Both the position numbers and the translations under genes were made by a program. From positions 37,293,803 to 37,357,802 of the forward strand of contig CM048591.1 in the NCBI GenBank assembly GCA_026413225.1: a stretch of 64,000 bases of DNA, in the 5' to 3' direction. The notes under the pieces are model-generated. The model saw only the letters and a list, made by a program, of their open reading frames with translations, was not told the origin of the DNA and made no database searches. Below are positions 1 through 22,838 of the stretch, in pieces. The stretch is from Otis tarda. Lineage: Eukaryota; Chordata; Aves; Otidiformes; Otididae. Within the stretch, counting starts at the first letter, position 1; each line of letters opens with the position of its first letter.

Positions 1-3000
1 TCTAAAGTGCTGTGAAGACGAGTGATACTATTGACATATTTAATGTAGTCTTATTTTTTTTTTTAGTAGAACAGTAGAGAACATTGATGGCTAGCAGAAG
101 AACCTACATCTGGAAACTAACAATGCTTACAAAATTACTCATTGTAATACTAATCACTTAGCATAATTACCATGACACAAACAATTTTTAAAATAATCCA
201 GCAAATTGCACGGGACAACACCACTTGCTTTAAACATCTATTGTTTCCTTACGTAAACTTGTCTGTCTTTCCTTAACCTGAACTCCAAAAATGTTTGTAA
301 TGAATAACTGTTTAAAAAACTATTTGTTCATAAGTATGTTTATTCTACCCCTAGCAAAACAGCCTCTGCTCACTATCTCCTTTGGTAGAGGTCACGAATC
401 TTGTCTTTTTTTTACGACTGCGAACAGCACAATTTACATAAAAGACAACTTGAGACAGAGGGGGATGTAACTCCAAACAACTTTTTCCATCTTTGAACAG
501 GAGTTTAAAAAAACCCATCTCAATAGCAAAATGGACTGGAACAGGTTTGATCGATGACTATTAAATAGTGGTGTGCAGTAAATTTAAAATACCATCCCCT
601 AAGGTGCCACAACACGACGCAGCTAGCCTTTCCTTGCCCTGCAAACGACACCAGCCATTGGGCAAAGTTAGCATCTTCCAGATAGCCTTTGCTTCTGCCC
701 CTCCCATACCTCCTTTTCTAGTCTGAATGCTCTCCCAGGTATTTTGGCAAGCCTTCCCCTTCCTTCCTAGGACTCCCACGCATTCCAGAGCTGGTTAGCA
801 CAGTCACAGAGTTCAACTATTAACCAGAAGCTGAAAGTTACCAAACACAAACCTTGCTGCGAATCCCCCTTCCCTCATTTGGTTACCACCTCTTCAGGAC
901 AGGTCTTTAGCCTGTTCACTGAAGCTGTTAAAAGATTGGGAATTTTAAGGAAACACAACTGGATGATTTACCACGTGGAACAGTCATGCAGGGAGGAGAT
1001 AATATTTCTTAAGAATTTATCACAAGTGGAAAGGAAAGTGAACCAACAAATGCCAGCAAGCATTTAGGCACATAACTCCTGCCAAACAAATGCAGTACTT
1101 CCAGACCAACAGACTGCGAGCAGTTGCTGTAAGCTTAACTTAACCACGTGAATCAGTTCAGACTTCCAGAGAACTCACTGGCACACAGGAAACAAACAAC
1201 TTTAGCAAGGTTAGACGTGCTAGGGCTTTCAGTCTAGGCCAGCAGAAAAATACAATCATCACCTGCAGGAGTGATTAGCTATTGGTGAAAACTCCTGATA
1301 TACCTGCAAAACCTCAACACACTCCATTTTCTCTGCTGAATCTGAGCATCCAGTACAGCTGCAAATGCTAATACTACTCTTTCAAAAGTACTCTGTACGT
1401 TTTCCTTCACTGAAGATGGAGCAACCATCTTAGGGGAAAAATGCTGCCAGTTAACATGCCAGTTCTTACCGATACTGACCGTAGTGTCTACCAGACGATT
1501 TTCCTACAGCTATTTCTTTTGGGAGCGGTGAAGCAAGAAGCTATTGACGTGACATCAGGTGTGCAGCCATGGAGCAATCTACTTATTCAACTAAGTTACA
1601 GAAGTAAAACAGTAGAAAAAGTGGTGTTATTTGTCTTGGGGCCACGTGCAAAGTCTGACATTAGGATCAGAGCTTGTCCTATGCTTCCACTGTACGAGCA
1701 TGATGGCTGGTGGAGTCCCTGCCCTTGCTTACACTTTGTTACAAGCATTAGAGCAAAAAAAGGAGTCAGGACCTATGATTCATTTCATACACCAAGATAC
1801 AACTCATTCTGACTTGCTGATGCTATTTATCTTCACTAGGTATATTAAATCCCTTTGTTACTCAGCTCCCTAAAACCAGGAAATTGTTTGCATAAACAGC
1901 AGTAGCACTATGGATGAAGGGCAAGGCATGTCAAGTGTCAAAACTGAAGTGCTCTTGGAAATCCACCCTGACTGGCCAAATTTTGAACAGAATATGTTCA
2001 GTAAGTGTTTTACAAACACAAAAAATTCAAAGTGATACGCTTGTCTGCATCTCTAGCTTTATCATCACAGCCTGAAATCCACACCTTTACATAATGAATT
2101 AAGAATTCTACGTGCAACTTTATTTTGGTATAAACATTTGCACAAAATGTAAGGGAATGGAGAATGAACCTCAAAATATGAATCAGATGCATGTTAGTGA
2201 ATATGTTGCATGCAAATTACTTTAGAAAATAAATTTTGGGGCAGTAAATCAGAAAAATAATTACACAAGCTATATGTGATCAGGCAAAGGAAGAACCAGG
2301 AGGAAGTATCCTTGGTTCAAATATCAAGTTATTAACATCTACACAAATGTGTTTATACAGCTTTTTTAAACTAGTAGAACATTGATATAAATACTATCAT
2401 TTTGTAAATTATTTTCATTGTTCTAAATTCAAAACAGTAATTTTTTTTTAATCTTTCCTTTGTTACAAAAAAGCATCTTTTACTCTTGTACTCATATGAG
2501 TTGGTAGTCATTGTATTTACCTCATCCAGTAGAGTGGAAATTTCAGGTAATTGTCGTTATTTTTAATTTTGATTGAACAACATGCTAACAGTGTGCACAA
2601 TTAACCAAGAGCTGCTTCCAGTGAAATGTTACTCTCTATTTAATGGTGGGAAATAGCAGGTAACAATGCTGATACTTTAAATGCAAATACTGGGCAACAA
2701 TACTATGTAGCTACTGGTGTGCAATGACAAAATTAATCACATCTGTAATAATTCTAACTAGCTAGAGAATCATGCCAGACTAACCACATGCATCCAAGAA
2801 AATATGCTGGAACCAAGAAGGAAAATAGTTTGCACTGAACATCTTTTCATTCATTGATAAACAATTTCTAAGAGTACAGTGTAACCGTTTCCTCAAGAAC
2901 TAGCTAACAACTTGTGCTTCCATTTTATAGGCAATTAAAAACTGCCAGTAGTAATAATACAACAGTGCAAGTGTTCAAGTGTTCTTCCACTTCACAATTT

Positions 3001-3550
3001 CTTTTCTTTTTGTTTGGCTGAAGGTCCGGAGTATAAAATTTACTTCATTTTTATTTTTTAACAGCCTGAAAAAGACAGCTTCATCACGGTAAGAACCACA
3101 CTCAGTTCTAAGAAGCAAAAAGACAAAAGTCTCTGCATCAGCATGGTACTAAGGGGAGCGTTGTTGTATCATGGTGAGAAAAGATAATCTAAGCCCACTT
3201 AAGAAATGCAGCAGAACAAACTTAGTGCAAATTTTTGCCACCATGAGAGGATCTTAATTTTGCTCAACTAAAACAAGTCGATAAATTATGTATTTTACTC
3301 TCTGCAGAACAAAAAGGAACAGAAAGAGAAATCCACAGATTGAGGTGTTAGCAGAGATATTGCTGCACAGCTTAAACATCACATACCAGCCTTTCCAGTT
3401 CCATATGATGCTTACAGCCACACAGACTTCCAAGTAATTTAAAGTTTAGCTCAGAAAAAATCCTAATGTGAAAGAAATCTGAATTTAGAGAAAAAAGCAA
3501 GTTCTACAATACTGAGAGAAAAACTCTTATTACGTGTATTACATAAAATG
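1..3550. other. Intergenic region downstream of FXN; no gene seen
   Basis: AT-rich sequence beyond the FXN 3' end. Open frames here are short, have no recognisable domain and show no exon-like splice borders. No CR1 or LTR was recognised. From human synteny the next gene on this side would be TJP2, also on the minus strand, but none of its exons was recognised here. Part of the stretch could be distal FXN 3'UTR if a later polyadenylation site is used, for example near 3040, where another AATAAA is seen on the minus strand. Confidence 0.6.
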
Positions 3551-3575
3551 AAAAGTTTCTACCTGCCACAGTAAT

Positions 3576-3581
3576 TTTATT
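3576..3581 (-). terminator. Candidate FXN polyadenylation signal AATAAA
   Basis: This is the first canonical minus-strand AATAAA after the FXN stop codon at 4063-4065. It would give a 3'UTR of about 0.5 kb, with cleavage near 3550-3565. Further candidates lie downstream, so the true end is unproven. Only the hexamer is seen; the assignment is inferred. Confidence 0.4.
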
Positions 3582-4062
3582 TGTAACATATTCAATTTGA
3601 CTGTGACGCGTTACTCACCCACAACAGCCACGAATTTTAATGCACTGCATTCACAGTACTGCAACTTACGTCAATGTGATTCACAGGCATTTGCTTTTTT
3701 GGGTGCATGTCTCACCAAAAGAAGTTTAGCGTTTGCGCGCTGGTCAGAAGTCACCAGGTGGGTCAGTACTTATATCCAAACAAGACTACAGACAGTAAGA
3801 ATTAAGTAATTAATTCTGCAGTAGGAAAGTAAGAAATGCAGTGACAGGAAGGGAGACCTCAGCCACCTGTACTACATGGACACAGATTTAAGCAGTGACA
3901 CAGAAACCCAGAGACTGAGCACTAAAGAAAAATATATTATTTTCATTTTTGTTGCACAACATAGTGATGTCAAGAAAAACAACAGAATTAAGCTCAGGTA
4001 CTTCAGAAACCACGGAAGCGCTTGGCTTATGGTTAAAGTCTTTAAACTTCCACGGAGTATCA

Positions 4063-15559
<11,497 letters not shown>

Positions 15560-16033
15560 ACTACCGGCTGCTCGCCGCGGAGGCGGTCAGGGAGGAGCCA
15601 ACGGACCGGCGCTGCGGCGAACGAAAGGCGGCGCGGTCGCTATCGCCCTCCGCCGGGGCTGCGCGAAGGAGCGCCGCGCCGGGCCGCCTCGGGGCCGGTC
15701 AGGACCAGCCCCCGCTGCGAGGACGCCTGGCGGCCGCCGGCGAGACCTGGCCCAGCCGCTCTGTCAAGGGCCCCCTCTCCCCGCCCCGTCCTCGGCGGGC
15801 CCGAGCGGCGGAGCCAGTTCCCCGTCCCGGCCGGGGCGCAGCGGCGAGGCGGGGCCTTCCCGGGCCTCGGGCGGTCGGGGGGCTGGCGAGGCGTTTCTGA
15901 GGGCCGCCGGCTGGGCCCTTCGCTTCTGTCAGCGCGTCCGACGCGGTGCCCCGGCCGGCCCTTCCCCGCCGGCCCGGCAGAGGGGGCGGGCGTCCTTCCC
16001 CCGGCACGGGCACCGGAAAAAAAACAAACACAC

Positions 16034-16075
16034 AGGAGAAAAAAAAAAAAAAAGAAAAAAAAAAGAAAAAAGAAG
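16034..16075 (+). repeat. Uninterrupted 42-base purine tract at the CpG-island edge
   Basis: A run of only A and G, mostly A with scattered G. On the FXN-sense strand it is a pure pyrimidine tract, about 475-515 bp upstream of the FXN ATG. It marks the border between the CpG island and AT-rich intergenic DNA. It may be the degenerate A-rich tail of an old insertion or a genuine homopurine/homopyrimidine promoter element; the sequence does not decide. Confidence 0.9.
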
Positions 16076-16079
16076 CCCA

Positions 16080-19000
16080 GGCAGGCAAAGGAAAGTTGCT
16101 ATTTATTTCTTCCTTAATAAGGACTAGCAATTGCAACATACAGGCAGTTGCTGCGCACCACCGGTGCTGACAGCAGTCTCATGTCAGCTGCCTGAGCTAC
16201 AAAGCAAAATACTCTGAAAGTGTGGTGGTGTAATCGCTGTCATTTCCTAAGCTGCAGGCTGAGAATCCACTGCCTCTCGTTGTGCTGTTCTGCAGTTCCT
16301 GCCCTCTTTTCTGGGAATTTTTTTTTCAAAGTACAGTATCTACAGCTTTTCCTGACCTAAGTAGCAATAGAAAGGGATTCCCCCTTTCTTGACAATTTAA
16401 GACAAGAACTTCAGTTCAGTACACACTGGCAGTACAGAGAGGGAGCAATGGGACAAGGACCAGGGCGAGGATCTTGGGTTCAAATTTTACAATAGGCCAG
16501 TTGGACAATGGATTCACATCCCAAAACTGGAGTAGCTGCAGCTCACTCAAAAAAGCTGTTGAGATTCCGATTCCTAATAACTGCAGTTAATTAATTCTAG
16601 GTAACTGCACTGATGTGAGCGACTAATACAGAGCACTCGAGATGACCCTCGCCGGTTTGTCCAGGAGCTATTTTGGCTGCGTGAATACCTGAGTGCATGG
16701 AAGGGTACATTATTACAGAATATAGCACCCACTCAGGGAACCATCCTAGTACAGTATGTTCTGTGACAGCAAGTATTCTGATCCTGTATGTAAAATGTTA
16801 CCCTGAGCCACTAAAGGGAAAACAAAGCACATCATTTATGACACCTGACGCATGTTTGATTGAACTTCCAATGGTGTGCTTCAAAGCACAGCAAAGAAAG
16901 AGAAGGGAATTTATGTAGGTGACTGGCCAAGTTCCTACTGATTTATTTAAATGTTGATGATACCATATTATTAATGGTATGTGAGAATGTCAGGAGTCTC
17001 AGCTGGACATCTTTTATTGTTACTTAAACTGGAAAAATGAAATAGGCTTACCAGGGAGATGAGAGATAAGAAATAATTCTGATTTAATAGTTTCTTAAAA
17101 AATAATTTTCTGTAGGAACATAAACAAATTTCCTTTCAGATCCTTCCATAGGATTGGAGTGCAAGACGCAACAGTTACAAGTAAAATAATAAATATGTAA
17201 AGTATACAAGTGTTAATAAGCTTACCAATGATTACTGTGTGACACGTTTTTACGTTTCTAAAACTCTTACTCAGGTAAGCAGCTGGCATCTTGCAATGCT
17301 TTAGGGACTAAGTTGTCAAGTTTCTTACCAAGATTTATATTATTTTTTTCTTTAAGCTGAAAGTATTTTCTACCACACAAGGGGCAAAAGCCCAGACAAT
17401 TCAAGTCGGTTGTGCAAATTTCAACAGAGACATTGATATCTGTTGTAGTTAAGAGTTCTTTGTACCAAAGCATATGATTTAGCTTAGCCTCTTGTCTCTT
17501 TCCAGCAGAATCCTGTGTGTTTCTTTGTTACCAGTATCATCCCTCGGACCTTCTAGGGGGTCTGTGTTCCTGTTGCCTTTTGTGAGGGCAGTTTTTATAA
17601 ATCAAGCAGATACTTTCTAGTTCCTTGAAGACCAGCCTACATTCTTATAACTTCTGGGGGAAACTATTTATGTTTTTTTCAGCTATAATGGCCTACATTC
17701 TGAGATAAGGCCTGTAGGGAGAAATAAATTTTATCAGACTGCAGAACACATTAGCAAAGCAAACAATTCCATTTTCATAATGTGGTGGGGAGAGGGGAAA
17801 GCAGCTGGAAGAACAGAGGAATGTCTATTGTTTTATTTAACATTTGATCTAGTAAAAGATGGTGCTTGTTTACATTCCTATAAAAAGTGTCGGAAGATAT
17901 TTTCTGGTATTACCCAGGTAGTTCCACAGTGATTTTTGTCTAATCATCCAAGGTTATATGCAACTCTCAATAGGAAACCTTAATATTTTGTTTCTAAGTT
18001 AACGACAAATCAATACAATCTATACTATACTTAGTATAGACCAAATATTTTCTCTGGTATTAGCAATCTGACTTACTAAATATTTTAAATAATTGTCAAC
18101 AATGTTCAAGTTAAGGAACTTTACAGGACGCTACTACCATTGAGGATCATTCACACAACTTCAAAAAAGGCCTGAGTTAGGGGTTGGCAATTTTAACAAT
18201 GACTTATTAATGTTTCTCATTTTCATCCTTGTCCCTTAGGTTAATGTTGTTCAGACCATAGCACTTTGGCATCATTATCTTTTTAGGCTCACGTAAAGTA
18301 ACTGTGAAGCAGTTTCAGATGCAAAATAGCTGCAGGGTCAGGCCCTATGCCTCCAGTCCGGAAAGAGTTGCTATCTTTCCTCTTGCAAACAAATGTGTGC
18401 ACCACTGGACATGGGTCAGCAAGCGGCTTCTACAAAGAACAGGTGGAGTACGCTACTGATTACTCTTTTATCACTCTCTGGTGTTCAGGGTTTGGGAAAA
18501 CAGCATTGAGTTATATGAGATTAAATTGCCTGAATTATAAGCAAAGTCAACAGGAAAACAGATCGTGGGATAGGTGTAAGTATTTCAAACCATTGAATTC
18601 TAGTACAAGTACATGAAGTTGTTTCTTTTTCTCTTTAAACTGAGGACAACTGTTACACACTACCACCAAAGGCAAAACTCGCCCTCTGAGTGCAATGTGA
18701 TTAAGTCACAGGGTCAGATATACAAATTTGGAGTTACTCCCTACCTTTCTCTAAGCAGGCATCAACCTGTGGTTTTCCCTCCTGGGCGCTTGCAGGGCCA
18801 GAGTATTCAGATACCACTGCACACAGATAGCCCACGTCTGTGACCTAATTCTTCAAATTTTGCACCCTGTGGTGAGTTCCATCTGCTTAGACCTGGAGAA
18901 ATAGACCAATACATTACTTTAATACAGCAGGGAGTTGATTATGCCTTCTGTATGTATTTTGTTTTTACCTGACATGCACTGCCTCATCAACTTTATAGAT

Positions 19001-22000
19001 ATGTTTAGCAGTCCTTACATTTTCATCAAAGTGCTACCAATGCAAAATACCAATGCAAGGTGAAGAGAAATGAAATACTTAGGCATGAAACACACACATC
19101 CTTACAAGCTCCAGTACTCTTTGATGTTTGAACCTTCATGCGTTAGCAAAAAAAATGGGTTCCAGATCACTGATCATTAACATTGCTTTGCTGTAATCCC
19201 TCTTTGCTCAGTGCAACCATGTAGTCACAAAAAAAACCCTCAAAACAAAACAACACCAAAAAGCCAAAAAAGAACTTGTAAGTGCACAAGCTTTGGAGAA
19301 GGTTTTCCCAGTAGGCTCCATAGTCTAATCACAATTTCCTTTTGCACGTATTACAAGACCGTTTTCATTTATAAATGACTGTGTTAAAGGGGTTGTACAC
19401 AAAGGATGGCTCAGTCTCTGAATTGCTTAGTACGGAAATTGTGGGTTTGGGTGGAATTGTTGCAGTAAAGTTGTATGTCCTCTGGGGTCTTCCTAAGGAC
19501 AAATGATTCAGACACTACAGTCTGCTAGGTAATTGGGAAAAAAGTGATGTGTATGTGCTTTATGAAGGTTAATCTGGTGCTTAAATTAAGAAATGTCATG
19601 TCTTTCCCCAAATAAGACTAATCGGAAATATCTGCTTAGCATAGAGACACATACTAAATATGCTATACACTGTGCACGAAGGAGCAGGCACTTCACATAG
19701 ATGTACAAAATGTTTGTGCTCACAGGGCATGCAGATTGGTTTCTTGCATTTCTAAGAGGAATGCTGTAGAAGAATTGTCTTGCTGAGACTAAGCAAGCTA
19801 ATTTTAAAGCCTGGAAAAGAGGTAATCATGGGACATAGGGTCTGTTAAGCCAGAGGCTATACATACTTAGATTAAAAAAAAAGCAAAACAAAACAAACCA
19901 CCTTTCAATTTCTCTATTCTGTGCAGATTCAGGATCATCTGAGGAACCTAAAGGTGCACAAGTCCATGGGACCTGATGAGATCCATTCGCGGGTCCTGAG
20001 GGAACTGGCGGATGAAGTTGCCAAGCCACTGGCCATCATATTTGAGAAATCGTGGCGGTCTGGTGAGGTCCCCAATGACTGGAAGAGAGGGAACATGACC
20101 CCCATTTTTAAAAAGGGAATAAGGAAGACCTGGGTAACTACAGGCCGGTCAGCCTCACCTCTGTGCCTGGCAAGGTCATGGAGCAGATTCCCCTGGAAAC
20201 CATGCTAAGGCACATGGAGAGCAAGGAGGTGGTTGGTGACAGCCAACACGGCTTCACCAAGGGCAGATCGTGCCTGACCAACTTGGTGGCCTTCTATGAT
20301 GGGGTGACGGCATCGGTGGACAAGGGATGAGCAACAGACATCATCTACCTGGATTTGTGCAAAGCTTTTGACACTGTCCCGCACGACATCCTTCTCTCTA
20401 AACTAGAGAGACATGGGTTTGATGGACAGACCACTTGGTGGATAAGGAGTTGGCTGGATGGCCGCACTCAGAGAGTGGTGGTCAACGGCTTGATGTCCAT
20501 GTGGAGACCGGTCACAAGTGGCATCCCTCAGGGGTCCATATTGGGCCTGGCCCTGTTCAACATCTTTGTCAGCGACATGGACAGTGGGATAGAGCACACC
20601 CTCAGCAAGTTCACCGATGACACCAAGCTGTGTGGTGCTGTCGACATGCTGGATGGGAGGGATGCCATCCAGAGGGACCTTGACAGGCTGGAGAGGTGGG
20701 CCCGTGCCAACCTTATGAAGTTCAACCGGGCCAAGTGCAAGGTCCTGCACCTGGTTCATGGCAATCTCAGGCACAAATACAGGCTGGGTGGGGAATGGAT
20801 TGAGAGCAGCCCTGAGGAGAAGGACTTGGGGGTGCTGGTGGACGAGAAGCTTAACATAAGCAGGCAATGCGCCCTTGCAGCCCAGAAGGCCAACCGCATC
20901 CTGGGCTGCATCAAGAGGAGCATGGCCAGCAGGTCGAGGGAGGTGATTCTCCCCCTCTACTCTGCCTTGGTGAGACCCCACCTGGAGTACTGTGTCCAGT
21001 TCTGGAGCCCCCAACAAAAGAAGGACATGGACCAGTTGGAGAAGGTCCAGAGGAGGGCCACAAAGATGATAAAAGGGCTGGAGCACCTCTCTTATGAGGA
21101 CAGGCTGAGAGAGTTGGGGCTGTTCAGCCTGGAGAAGAGGAGGCTCCGGGGAGACCTGATAGTGGTCTTTCAGTACCTCAAGGGGGCCTACAAGAAAGAT
21201 GGGGAAAGGCTGTTTAGTAGGGCCTGTTGCAATAGGACGAGGGGTAATGGTTTTAAAATAGAGGGGGGAAGATTTAGATTGGATATTAGGAAAAAATTTT
21301 TTACGATGCGAGTTATAGAACGCTGGCACAGGTTGCCCAGAAAGGTGGTGGAGGCCCCATCCCTGGAAACATTCAAGGCCAGGCTGAATGAGGCTCTGAG
21401 CAACCTGATCTAGTTGGGGATGTCCCTGCTTCTTGCGGGGGGGTTGGACTAGATGACCTTTGAAGGTCCCTTCCAACTCTAACCATTCTATGATTCTATG
21501 ATTCTATAATTAAGGAACAATACCCTCCTCCTTGTCAGGGTTATAGGATTACATCAAAGTCAAAAAAACCCACACTGAAACCTTAAATGGAAAATTCTTC
21601 AGAGGTACAAAACATAATTCTAGGAATTAAAGTGCCAAATTCTGTTTTTGTCAATCCAGCAGGTTTGCTACACTTAGTCCTGGAATAAATGTTATTACCA
21701 ATAACTTCCATAAACTTTCAAAGTGACAGCTGTGTAGTTTTTAAATATACCACCGCATTGAAGAATGAAATCTAAGATTGATGGTCACTGGTGTTTGGGA
21801 TTATCTTGCTGCTGCTAGGGAAACAGAAAACTAGAATAGTTTCCTCTAGGTGTCTTAAAATGATTGTCCGTACTGAAAAACCTGACATTCTTTTATGAAG
21901 CAATGCCTGTTGAATATGTTCCTTTGTCTTTTCTGCCCTAATTTCAAGATTCCCCTCTTCATTATAGAGCTGTCAGAAGATAAAGACAGATGTCCTGTTA

Positions 22001-22110
22001 TAGAGTGATTGTCTTATCTCTTGAGATGCCTCTCAAGACTATCTTGAAGGTAGGGAAATACCAGAACAGTAAGTTCTGCACAGATCAAGAGCAGGTTGAC
22101 AACTGTGGTA
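16080..22110. other. Intergenic region between PIP5K1B and FXN
   Basis: About 6 kb separate the proposed PIP5K1B 3' end from the FXN CpG island. The only element recognised is the CR1 at 19923-21508. Other open frames are short and without domains or splice context. The interval may hold FXN upstream regulatory sequence, but no specific element can be supported. Confidence 0.7.
19923..21508 (+). mobile_element. CR1 LINE, 5'-truncated, copy 2 (intergenic)
   Basis: This is the longest CR1 copy in the window and the same subfamily as copy 1. It starts in the reverse transcriptase at [21 protein letters not shown] 1-nt frameshift occurs near 20118 and an in-frame TGA at 20328-20330; a 352-residue open frame then runs to 21413. 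Visible RT blocks are [30 protein letters not shown], and the catalytic block reading FTDD (20610-20621) where CR1 normally has FADD. The 3' end carries the usual CR1 terminal sequence and octamer repeats to about 21508. The stop, the frameshift and the altered catalytic block show it is inactive. Confidence 0.97.
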
Positions 22111-22114
22111 AGTC

Positions 22115-22838
22115 TTGAGAACAAAATATTTTATTCATCAATAAAACTATAGTTTACAGTACTATTTACTAAATAAATTATATAATTTCTCTTTTACAAG
22201 AAATAAACTAAAATAAAAAATATTTCAAAGATAATATATGTACACAACATAAGGCCTTGTTATAAATAACATTTTTTTCTCCTTTTCACCAACAGTGAAA
22301 ATATCTTTAGAGGCTCATTTTCATATAGTATGTGCAGAGGTTAACCTTTACACTTACATTACATCAATTCCCATTTCCACTCACATGGACCTAAGTGATT
22401 AGAACTGAAGGGTCAAAAATAATTTTATTCACCACTGTGCTTATTTTTTAAATAGGTAAAGCAGACAACAGATTTTGCTTATGCATAGTTACAGAATGCA
22501 TGCAAACAAAACCACTAGAGAGCCGATAAGAAAATATCACTTTCAGGTCCAAAAAAGGTGATTGGCAATATAGTAGAAAGCAGCCTGCATGCACAGTTCT
22601 TCACAGTTCAGCAAGCAGCAGCAGATGATAGCAGAGTATGGAATGTTTCATGTCATTTTTGCCAAGTCCATTGATCATTTCTGTGATTCAAAGATCCTGA
22701 CACTTCTTAGAACAAGTTCAGTTGATTATTGTCTGTTAGGCTCAGCAAATTCCTTCTTCTTAAATCAGGAGTGCAGAAAGTGCTCTTCATTAATCATGGT
22801 CACTTCTCTTAGTTTTATTCTTCGTGTATTCTTTGTTA
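22115..22838 (-). other. PIP5K1B: Proposed terminal exon of PIP5K1B (stop codon and 3'UTR)
   Basis: The DVYL-encoding exon ends in phase 0 at 31291, so the stop must come from a downstream exon. At 22838 a good acceptor (TTCTGTATTTCCAG) is followed at once by TAA (22836-22838). That would end the protein at DVYL, as in human PIP5K1B. A minus-strand AATAAA at 22130-22135 would close a 3'UTR of about 0.7 kb. Several other minus-strand AGs followed by a stop exist in the region with weaker pyrimidine tracts; this one was chosen for its tract and the distance to the poly(A) signal. It is an inference, not proof. Confidence 0.5.

Noticed and set aside
18347..18843. Two adjacent plus-strand frames of 89 and 76 codons upstream of FXN
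   Set aside because: No domain, no CpG or promoter context, no splice support; consistent with chance.
20403..21476. 357-codon minus-strand frame, the longest in the window
   Set aside because: It is the exact antisense of the CR1 reverse transcriptase frame; its residues match no family, and the sense strand explains the sequence.
22535..22550. Acceptor GACCTGAAAG followed by TGA as the PIP5K1B terminal exon start
   Set aside because: Phase and stop would fit, but the sequence before the AG is purine-rich and weaker than the acceptor at 22838.
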